Assembly: GCA_039105265.1 (NCBI GenBank)
Contig: JAPFFF010000010.1
Span: 3,844,001 to 3,908,000 of the forward strand
Direction of reading: 5' to 3'
Length of the DNA: 64,000 nucleotides
From: Tritrichomonas musculus
Taxonomy: Eukaryota > Parabasalia > Tritrichomonadida > Tritrichomonadidae
The notes beneath the pieces were generated by a model. It was not told the origin of the DNA and did not search any database. It was given only the letters and a program-made list of their open reading frames with translations. This document shows, piece by piece, positions 9,435-20,600 of the stretch. How positions within the stretch are numbered: the stretch's first letter is position 1; the number at the start of each line of letters is the position of its first letter. The position numbers were made by a program, and so were the translations under genes.

Positions 9435-9719
9435 CAGTATAGTAAAAAAATATGAAATCGTCAAAAAATACTAAAAAAGTTGGAAAATACACTTTTTCAA
9501 AGAAATAAGGCCAAATTTGCTTGGCTAATTCTTTTTATCGTCATTTGAAAAAATGGATTTTCGAACTTTTTCGTAAAATTCAAAAAGCTGGAAAAGCTAC
9601 TTTTTCAAATGACGATAAAACAATATTTACTCAAAAAAATTGAGTGTTTATTATGAAAAAGCTTGTTTTCCAACTTTTTGAATAATATTTTTACGTTTTC
9701 ATATTTTTTTACTATACTG
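9435..9719. mobile_element. Short TA-flanked inverted-repeat element (MITE)
   Basis: A 285-base element is bounded by TA on both sides (9433-9434 and 9720-9721). Its ends are near-perfect inverted repeats of about 24 bases starting CAGTATAGTAAAAAAATATG. The inside is also partly palindromic (TCATTTGAAAAA near 9542 against TTTTTCAAATGACG near 9603). A TA duplication with CAGT-type ends fits a non-autonomous Tc1/mariner-family element. It has no coding capacity. Confidence 0.8.
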
Positions 9720-9780
9720 TAATAAATTATTTATTTTTAAAATGACATGTGATATAAAAATAAATGATAAATTAATTTTA

Positions 9781-10066
9781 TAAATTGTGAAAGCATTCAA
9801 TTAATGCATTTTTGCTACTAACGTATTTTAAAAAATTTTATAATTTGTGAAAGCATTCAATTAATGCATTTTTGCAAATAACGGATTTTAAAAAATTTTT
9901 ATAAAAATTTTTGCAAATAATAACCGTTAAATCATATTCAATTAATGCATTTTTTCATTCAATTTTGCATTTCTTGCAGCTTGCATTTTTGCATTTTTGC
10001 ATTTTTGCTACTAACGGATTTTAAGATTTGAATGACTTCTCAATTAATGCATTTTTGCATTTTTCG
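9781..10066. repeat. 60-base minisatellite, decaying
   Basis: Two units with an exact 60-base period (9781-9840 and 9841-9900) share AAGCATTCAATTAATGCATT and TAACGGATTTTAAAAAATTT. Degenerate partial units with the same ATTCAATTAATGCATTTTTG core continue to about 10066, where runs of GCATTTTT appear. Confidence 0.8.
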
Positions 10067-10426
10067 TAAATATTTTTCAATTTTGAAAATTCGATTTTTC
10101 AGAAACAAGGTTTTATAAGCATTAAAAAAAATTCTTTCCCTAAAAAATGTGGAGTCGGGTCGAGTCAGGTCAGGACGTCAGGACGAGCCCATATAAAAAT
10201 TAGATCAGAAATTTTAAATTTTTTTTTAGTTTTTTCTACAGGGCGTAAATTTTCTTTGAAAAAATTAAATCAGGAATTTTAAAATTTATTTTTTTAATTT
10301 AGCGTGTGAAATAATTTTTTTATACATGAAAAAAATTTATATGTGAGGTCATGATTAATTGACATTGAGTATTCATGTAAAAAGTTGTGGTTTCATTTAT
10401 GAGTCGTTGGCGTTGTGATTTTTGAA

Positions 10427-10458
10427 TTAAGGGGGGCTAACTTGTTAGCACCCCTTAA
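10427..10458. repeat. GC-rich hairpin
   Basis: A 15-base arm TTAAGGGGGGCTAAC and its near-complement GTTAGCACCCCTTAA are separated by only two bases (14 of 15 paired). It stands out in AT-rich DNA. No gene is adjacent, so it may be an element end or a relic. Confidence 0.7.
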
Positions 10459-10487
10459 TATAACTACTGACCTTCATTAGCTCAATA

Positions 10488-11462
10488 GAGATCGGCGAAA
10501 AAGGAATTTCCATATTTACAAAACTTTTTCATATCATTAAAATCCATATGTTTTAAAAATCCATTTTTTTTCGAAAAGAAAAAGGTTTGTCTGTAAAAAC
10601 ATTTTTTTGTGAAATAATTTCTTCGTTTAAAAAATTTGTTTTCTTTTTAAAATGAAAAATACTTCTTAAAATGATCTTTTTTTTGCGAAATAATTTTCTT
10701 TTTTCAAAACACCAAGTCTTTTTTATATGAACAATTTTTTTTAATATAGATTTTCTTTTAAAAAAAACAAGATCTTATAAATATATTATTTGATTTTGAT
10801 TTTTGAATACGTTATTTATTCATATTAAAAAAAAAAAAAAACGTTATAATTGGTGGAAAAAACTACATTTTGAGGACAAACTATTATTTTCATTCCCGAT
10901 TTAAACTGTCTGCATCAAAAGCATCATTTAACAAGATTGGAAAGTGCCTCACAGCTTAATGAAGCAAATGATATTTTCTATATCATTAGAATGCTTCAAA
11001 TTTTGAATATAGTTTGATCATAAGCAATGATTACGAGTACTTTATAATTTAGACATAAAATATCATTCTTTATGATTTGAATAATATCTAAATATATGTT
11101 TTTATTAAATGGAAAATATACAAAGAATTTCAAAGAATTATTTAATAAATTTTTTCTATCAATTTATATTTCGAAAGGAATTTATGATTTTAATTAAATT
11201 TTTTATTTGAAATGATCGAAACTTATTGATATGATTTTACTTTTTGCACACACAAAAACTTTTCGCAAAGAAGCTTTTTTTTTTATAAAAAAAAAATATT
11301 CAAAAATAAACCTTTTTATAAAAAAGTCACTTTTTTTTTAAAAAACAAATTTTTTTCGAAAAAGTGTATGCTTTCAGATATAACTTATACACATCAAAAT
11401 AAATATGTTTTATAAATATAATTCTTTATTTTCAAAAAGGAAATCCCTTTTTCTCCGAGCTC
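10488..11462. mobile_element. TA-flanked inverted-repeat element, ~975 bases, non-coding
   Basis: The ends GAGATCGGCGAAAAAGGAAT at 10488 and the inverted GAGCTCGGAGAAAAAGGGAT ending at 11462 match at about 21 of 24 positions, and both are bordered by TA. The interior is very AT rich with no open frame. Its layout fits a decayed non-autonomous Tc1/mariner-type element lying just upstream of the VPS13-type gene. Confidence 0.6.
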
Positions 11463-11650
11463 TAATATATAAGTACATCTAGAAATTTATTAGATACAAT
11501 ATAAAACAATTTTTTTATCAAAAATCGTGAAAAATTCCTTTTATTAATATTTAATTAATCATAAATATATATTGTTTTGAGATATTTATCGAAAATAAAT
11601 TGAAACGATTATTAAATAAATTTCTCAATTTGCATTCTATTATCGGTATT

Positions 11651-11656
11651 TCACAT
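11651..11656 (+). promoter_or_regulatory. Initiator-like TCACAT before the VPS13 gene
   Basis: TCACAT lies 20 bases before the ATG. Trichomonad protein genes are known to start transcription at the A of a TCA-based initiator a few to about 20 bases upstream of the start codon. Position and sequence agree, but transcription was not shown here. Confidence 0.5.
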
Positions 11657-11670
11657 CTATAAATTTTATA

Positions 11671-14600
11671 ATGAAATCAATTGTAACAACAATTCTTACA
11701 TCAGTCTTTGATGAATATATTAATCCAATTGAAAATTACCAACTTGATGTTGCGCTTTGGCAAGGAAATGCTCAATTAAAAAATGTAACAATTAAAACAA
11801 CAGCTTTATCATCGCACGAACTTCCATTTACAGTTACCGAAGGGACAATAAATTTTATCAAACTACATTTTCCGTGGAGTTCAATTAACTCACAACCATG
11901 TGAAATTGAAATCGAAGGTATAAACATCAACGCCGTATTCAATAAAAACGTTGATTTACGATCAGAGATAGAAATAAAAGAAAGCATTTTAAAAGATTTA
12001 GAAGAGGCCTGTCAAGGAGATGAAGAATCTCAAAAAGGATTATTAAGCGTCACATTTTCCAAAATTGTCGATAATATTGTTTTTAGAGTCAAAGATGTTC
12101 ATATTCAAATTGAACTTTGTACGGAAAACCAAACTAATTCATACACATTTACGGCAGGAATATTATTAAACGAGATTCAATGTTTTACAGTAAACGATAA
12201 AGGAGAAAAAGAATTTATTAATGATTCCAATGTCAAACTTCGCAAGCAACTGATTGTAAACGGTCTTTCCATATATCTTGATTCAGATATGTCACCTATT
12301 CAAAAAGCTCTCACCAATGTAAATTCATCTACGATTAGTCAAACGGAATCATCTACGGAAGATATACAAATCATTGAAAGCCATTCAAAAAGTGACAAAA
12401 AGCATCAATTAATTTTAGATTCTTTTTCGTTTACTTCGTTTATTACTCGTACACGGAACGAACGATCAACACAAACAGAAATTGCAAATAATATTGAAGA
12501 CATTTGCTTCAATATAAATCAAAGCCAACTAATAGCAGCGAGTGAATTCCAATTCCAATCAAACATGTTTGGCTTGAGATGCAAGTACTACATTTGCGGC
12601 CATCCAAAAAGCATGCCGAGAAGCGAGAGATCGTCTGGCAAATGGTGGCGATTTGTTCATCGATGCACGATAGAAAAACGGTATCCAAATCGATTGAAAC
12701 TTGATGAAGTTATTCAAATGTTGAAGACAAGACATACTTATCTTCAGTTATGGGAACAGAGACAATCAGTGCCTCTTGATCAATTCAAGAAATCTCATTA
12801 TTATGAGCTTTTGAAGAACGTTGAAAGCTCATTGAATTTGAACACGATTTTGTTCTTAAGAAGCTACTCCGAGTACCAAATAAAACACAGTGGCAAGAAT
12901 GAAAATGAGCAAAATAATACAATCAAATTCGATTCAACTGAATTAAGTAAATTGTTGGCTGAAAGTCAAACCGTTAACAGTTTCTTAGTGTCCCTTTCAA
13001 TTGGCTCTTTCAATTTCAATTTCCTTGAAAAAGTGGAGGACTCAAACCCTCAAATAACAATCGGCGCTTGGAAATTGAATGGTTTATACACAAGGTCATA
13101 TGAACGTAATTCAGTGTTCTCAGTCACTTGTGACTTGTTCAAGATTTTCACACCAAATTCAATCATCTTTCAACAAGGTGAAAAATTGAATGACTCTCAA
13201 AAAGTTTCAGATTTTTCATTTGTGTATAGAAAGTTCTTGGCTAAGGCGGAGAGTGAAATTGAAGTCAGTTCAAACTCACCAAAAGTGTCAATCAATTTGA
13301 CGGTTTTGCGGTTATTGCAGTCAATTTTCATTGAAAAAGGTTTCAAAGCAAATCCTTCATCTAATCAATTTGCTTCTTTAAGTTTCATTGATTCTTCCTT
13401 GCAATCATCAATTGTGAATCCTATTAAATCGGCTTCAATTGAATCTCATTCAAATGAAGTCCTGCCTAAATCACAAAGTGTCAATTTGGCCCTTCAAAAA
13501 ATATGTGAAGAATATCCTTACTTGAAAATGAAAATTAAATGTTCTGATCTTCAAGTCAAGATTGAAAACACAAAACTTGGATTTAACATGAGAGAGATTC
13601 AAGTGAATTCATTTCCAATTCATGAACGTTACTCATACAAGCCAGAAACACTCTATAACGACTACCAGTTAGATTTCTCTGATTTGACAATCAAAATGGA
13701 TGAGGACACTTTACTTAAGCCTGTGTCAACGTGCATTAAATTCTCATCAATCATTGCCCCTGTTGAAAACCTTGATAAATTCAAGCTAGGAATAAACATA
13801 ACATCAATTGAGCTCGAAATATCAAAGAATTCATACTTGAATTTAATTGAAACAACACAAGTTTTAATGAAGGAAACACAACCAAATGAAATTGAACAAA
13901 ACAACAACAACAATGCTCACCTGAATCAAAATCATAATTTTAATGATAATTCTACTGGAGAAGAATTAACTAAAATTGTAATGAACTTCACTTCAAAAGT
14001 GACTGTTTGCATTCAACAGGTTTCATTGAATTTGATTAAAGTTGGCCAATTTAAGATTCTCGATTTTGGTTCGTTGATTGAAATCTCATCAAGCGGAATC
14101 AAAACGAATTTCAAGTTCCACGACATTCGTTGCAATTCAACAGAAAAGAAATTCATTGATTTTCATGTTCCTAGTTTTGATGAGAGCCAAATTCAAGACA
14201 ATGATCACATTGACTTTTCACAAGAGAACAATGCAGTGATTGGCTTTATTTCTCTCCATTCAGGACAGCCAATGAAGAGTGATGTTTCGTTGAATTCGCC
14301 AACAATTCTAGTTGATATTGAATGGATTCAGAACTCTTTAGAATTCTTCAAAACACCTGATAAAAAACCCATCACTTCAAAATTAGCTGAACTTAAATCA
14401 AACACTGAACAACAAGATCAAAATCAAGTTCAAGTTCAAGATCAAACAAATAATGAGTCAAGCATCATCAATGTTAAATTAAACAAGCCAAAACTTGTAA
14501 TTAAAATACCAACTGTTGATAAAGAAAATGACAAAATTGAGTTCTCTTTTGAATTGAATCAAATTAGTTTTGATAACCAAAATGGTGAAGTGTTGTTATC

Positions 14601-17600
14601 AAAAGCGTCACTTTTTAATAATGAAAGAAAATTGGTTGAAGATATTGATATTTCTTTCTTAACTTCCAAATCAACTTTGTCTTTCGGTAAGATAAATTTG
14701 CTGCTTGAAGAGCCTGACTATCCACTCATTATGGAGTTCATTAACTATTCAATTTATTACTACGATACGTATTTGAATGACAACAAAAAAGGGGATGGAT
14801 TTACAGTAGAAATTGCAAGTAGCCAGATCACTTTAAAGGACAAGTTCCATGGCGAAGTTGACAGTATTAACTGCTTCATTCAGGACCAAGTAAAAGTTGA
14901 ATTGACAAACATAAAATTAACCGATTTAATTGAATCTCAATTATTATTAAATACAGACAAATTCACTCTAGTTAAAAACGAAAACCAAATATCAATTCAA
15001 ATTTCACCATCAACGCAAGCCTTCTTAAATTTGCCAATCACGAACTTTTTGTATAGTTATTTCATCGATATTGACCATCCTAAACGAATTGATTTTGTTG
15101 ATCCAAACACAAGAACTGTTCCTCTTGTTTTTGACATTGATACAGAGAATCCAAGCATTCTTTTGCAGCAACTTTGCGTCATTAAGGCAACCACATTAAA
15201 TCTTCACTTTGAGTACATTCCAAAGAACGTGAAAATGAGCGTCAGTGGCAAGCAAATCATCTTTGACAAATCGAGCTTTATGTCTAATTCACAGCCAAAA
15301 ATAAGTGCAAATAATCAAGTCCAAATGAACATGAATAATGACTTGATAGCATTGGATAACTGCAACGATACAGAAGGACTTCTATCGACCTTTAATTCAA
15401 AAGATTATTTCATAATGTCCGACCAATATTACTTTGAATTTGAAGCACCAAAAATTGCTCTGAATTTGAATAACGCTCATTTGAATTTCGACTTTAATGA
15501 AATCATGGATTACGTCCACTACATGTCAATTATAATGAGCGGTTTTCCTAACGATGAAGTGACACCAATCAATGTTCCACCACTGATTTATGACGTCAAT
15601 GTTAACACATTGAATGTGAACATGAGTCAATCAACAGTGAGAATGATATTTGAAAATTTTGCCCTTAAAAATGATACTCAAAACATCATGAAATTACTGG
15701 CAACAGCTAAGAAAATGGATGCTTTATCGTCTGACTTAAAGACACACTTCTCACATTCAGAAAATGTTCAATTCACAATTGATCTTGTAGTTAAAGAATG
15801 CTATCCTCCTCTCGTTGACAAGAATCCAAAGAAGAAAGTACAAAAACAAAAACAACAAAAAACTCCTGCCAACAAGTCAACAGTCAATAGTGCAAAAGAT
15901 GACTTGCTGGACGACTTACTTGGAACCGCAAGCAATAACAATAGCAGCATCCAGAGCCAGAATCAGCAGCCTTTCATTGATTTTGATGACACAGCTGATA
16001 CAAGAAGTGGCACAAATACAAATGCACGAGTTACGACTCCTGCTGGCGCTGATTTAATTGAATTCTCTTCTGATAGTGGAATTATAAATATCAATGCAAA
16101 TCAGGCTTCTCAAAACACTTACCCAAACAATCAACCAGTGGCTGATCCTTTCTTGACTTCACAAAATCAGAGCACAAATCAATTGTACCAGCCGCAGCCA
16201 AATCCATTCAATTCAAACCAAACACAAATACAAACAAATCAAACACAGCAATTCTTGGCTCAGCAAAATCAATCACAACAGAATTTATCACAGCAACAAA
16301 ATCTATCATCACAACAATTTCAATCACAACAACAACAATCAAACCAACCATCACAACAGAATTTATCACAGCAACAAAATCTATCATCACAACAGATTCA
16401 ATCACAACAACAAAATTTTGTTTCAAATGATCAGAATGTGATTGATTCTAATAAAAAAGATGAGCCTAAAAACTATCTTCACGAGATGAATTTCATTCTT
16501 CAGCTTGATCTTTTAGATGTTGAACACAAGCAAGATTGCATCTCTGACTTTGTTGATGCATTGAACTATTTGTTCAAGTGCCTGTTTAGCAAGAGCAAAG
16601 ACGACAAATTCACCAACAACAAGGAAAAGAAGGTTCAAAACCAAGGACAAAAAGAACCAATTGAATATGAACTACAATCCACGTTTGCAATCATAACGAA
16701 CAAGCTCATAGTGCGATTTTTGAATTATCCCAACATTGTCATTAATTTATTGAAGTTCAAGAATGAAGATTCTTCGCAGACTGTTGAAATAAATTCAATT
16801 AATATTGAAACACCAGAAGAACTTTTTACATGTGTCAAAACTCCAATTTTTTCAATGAAAATGGAACCGCATTTAATGGAGATGACAATGAATGAAGCCA
16901 ACGTTAAAATTGATGCCAATTCGTCACGAATAAGTGATTTATTAATAACAATTTTACGTTCACCAATTGTTACAAAGCTTCAACTTTCAACAGATGACGA
17001 AAATGAAAAGAAAGTTGTCGATTCAAGACAAAACTATACCTTCTATCAAATAAATCTTGAAAAGCTACAATTAGCATTATTTAGTGATGATCTTTATTTC
17101 TTCATTACATTGGCAGGCAACTTAATCACAAGCGAAAACTTATTCCAATTTGAATTCAATCATTTCACGTTATCTTTTGCTGAAAAAGCGAATAAATATG
17201 AACCAATTGTTAAAGATTTATCAATTCATCTTGAAAAAGTAGATAATGAAATCTCAATGATCTTTCAAAATTGCACCTTTTATGTCAGTCCTTCTGATAT
17301 TGCTGACATTCAACTTTTCATTGGAAAAATGATGGATTTATTGAATGTTTTCAAAGAGAAATCTAAATCAATATTTTCAAATGAAGAACAAAAAGAAGAA
17401 TTAAAGAAAAGTGTCGAAAAAATTTATATTCAACATTCAGAATTCTTATTCTTATTATGTGAAGATAATAGATCAACGAAGATTCCATTTCCATTCCTAA
17501 AAATTAAAGCAAGAAAGAATCATCTTGGCATTGATTTAGTTAAAAATGTTTTGTTTAGCATTCCAAGCATTTCATTTGAAATATTCAATAAAAGAACACA

Positions 17601-20600
17601 AAAATGGGACACTTTTATTGAACCTTTATCGCTTTCTTTTGGTGTTCAAAATAAGAAAGATATTCGTATTACAATTACGAGTGGTTTGAAGTTTGTTGTA
17701 TCAATGCAAAGCATTATTCAATTCCTTCATTTTTCAACTGAAAGACAAAAATATTCTGATAATAGAACCAATCCAAATTACATTGTTGAAAACAATACAA
17801 AACAACTTTGTAAATTCACATTTAGTGATAATTCAAGCATGGTTATTCCATCTGAAGAAAAACTTGACTTTTTCGATACTAGACCATTTATGTTTAATAA
17901 TGTTTTAATTAATCCAACTGAATTTATTTCACCACAATTAATCACTGGAACTTGTTCATTAAGTATCTTTGAAAAGAATCGAATTAGATACTTGTCAATT
18001 AACTCATCATTTCTTCTTAAAAACAGAGGAAACATTCCTTTAATTTACCAGGATTCAAAAAATAATACAGCTTTAATGCCTCCAAAATCCATCACTCCAT
18101 TAGCTGCATTTTATCAAAGATTTGCAATTTATGGAAAGAATCCAAAAACAAGACCAAATTACATTAATTTTTATGAAGTTCGTGATCGTGTTAAAGTTTT
18201 AATTCCTGTTTACATTGAAGATAAAGAATATTCATACATTCTTAGTTGTAAATTCTCAAAGAAAAGAGGAGTTATCATGATAACATTGACACCACATTAC
18301 ATCATCTTTAATCATCTTAAAGTTCCAATCACATTTGGTATTCCAAGTACAATGACCAACATTAAAATTGGACCAAAATCAAAGGAATATTTAGATCATG
18401 TTGGCTTTAAGGATTCTTTTCAATTCTTCATTGCAACCCAAAAAGATTGCACACAATTGGCCACTCTTAATTTAAGTAAAACAGGAGTAACACCTGTTAG
18501 TTTTACAAATAATTATGCATTATCATTGAAATACAATAATTTAGTTATTTCAATTAAACCGCCATTAATTTTCACTAACCGTTCTAATTACACAATTGAA
18601 TTATTTGACGTGAATGGAAATTCAATCGGTAAAGCTGAAGGTAATAAAGAAATCTTCGTCGGAACTCCTGATTATTTCTATGATTCGCAAATTAATTTAT
18701 CAATTGGAATACAAGGTTATAAACGTTCATTTAAGTTTGAAGTTGCTGATGAAAGACGTGAATTACTTCTTCAATCAAAGCAATACGAAGAACTTTATTT
18801 CCCTCTGATTATGAACTTGACAATTGGCACGAGTGGTATTTTACACTTTTACATAAATACGCTCATTAAAGTTAACAATCAATCGAGTTCATTGATTTCA
18901 TTAAGTCCATTAAATGATCGACATCAACTTTATGGACCTGCATTATTCATTGACATTGGCCAAGAGAAAGAAATTTCATTAGCTTCAAAAATGATGGAAT
19001 TTTTAGTTGCTTTAGAAAGTTCAAAAACTCACACGATCATTTCTTTACGTAATACTAATCGTGCTGGAATGGCTCATGCAACAGTTATTTTAGAAATGGA
19101 CCAAACTTATCAAACCAAAGGAAAGAAAGTTTCACCACAACAAAATAAACATGAATTATCTAAAATTGAAGTCGAATTCCAAGCATCTGTTGACAACACG
19201 TGTTATTATGTTGTTTTTAGAGATGTCAAATTCCCACAACCATTAATGATCACCAACTTAATAGATGAAGACGCAAATGAAAATGAAACAAAGCATCCAA
19301 TTATTTTACCACATGGATTGATTGTTAATCCAATGTCGACTACAATCTTTTGTTCTAATTCGTTATCTAATGAAGTTGTTCAATTTTCTTGTTATGATCA
19401 ATTGTTCAGTGTTGATTTGAACACAATTAATTCACCAAGTAAAAATTCATTCACTATTAAAGAAGGAAATGAAACTAAGCAAATGAGCATCTTTACCTTG
19501 ATTAAAAGCCTTGATAAAGGCTGTCATTTATTAATTGTTTCAAAGAAATTAGAGAAAAGAAATCATAAAACTTTTTCATTGGATGATTTTAATCTTTCAA
19601 TTGAGGTTCCCAAATTTGACATTTCATTTGTTGATGACAAAATGAAAGAATTGGCTGTTTTTGGCTTAATTAATTCACTTTGTAACTTCAATCGTGCAAA
19701 CAACACAGATTTCCTTTCTATCTCTGTTGGCTCGTTACAAATAGACGATATGTTTCCAGATACAAATGTTCCTGTAGCAGCCTTCAATAAGACTGCACCA
19801 TTCATTACAATGACGGTTTCTAAAGCAACCAATTCGAATTTTGCATTTAAGCAAGTTTACATTAAATTAACGGATTTGACACTTTATCTAGATTTGAATT
19901 TCATTTCCGAAATTGTCCACTTTGTTAAAACGATCTCCATTCTTCATCACAAAGTACAAAACAATCCAGAATCTGGCGTTAAATACGATCCTTCTGAAGC
20001 TTCAAACGGGTCAATGATAACGATGGAGACGATGCAAATCGATCCATTTAAACTCAATTTTTCAATCTCTTCACAGACAGGAAGACCAACTTTACACAAC
20101 TTTGAGACCGATATTTTGCCTGCTTACATTCCGCCAATCAACGATGTCACAATCAATCTCCCAATCTTCAGCAAGAACAACATCAGCGCTTCGCCGAATC
20201 ACATCTTTTCATTGTTGATTGAAACCTACAAAGATTCATTGAAACACACAATCTGCAACTTCCTGCCGTCGCCAGAAGGAATGGCAAAAGGTCTCTCTTT
20301 CGCCTTCCATCAATTGAATACTTCACCTAACGCCAGAAATTCAAATACATCGGCCAATTCAAATATTTCACCTATCTCTCAAAAAGCCAGAAGTGACAAG
20401 AAAAGACACGCAAAGGCACCAGTCAACTTTAACCAGTCCGCAAACACAACAATTGGAGAAGGGTTCAAGGCACTGGGACAAGGAATGCTCGACGGTTTGA
20501 CAGGCGTCGTGACACAGCCAATGTACGGTTATCAAGAGAAGGGCGCAAGCGGCCTGATTGGCGGAATTGCGAAAGGCGTCGCTGGTATCATTTTATCACC

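Noticed and set aside
10150-10190. Short GTCGGGTCGAGTCAGGTCAG-type GC patch as a CRISPR or regulatory array
   Set aside because: The repeats are only 6-8 bases and irregular, and the genome is eukaryotic; probably a scrap of an element.
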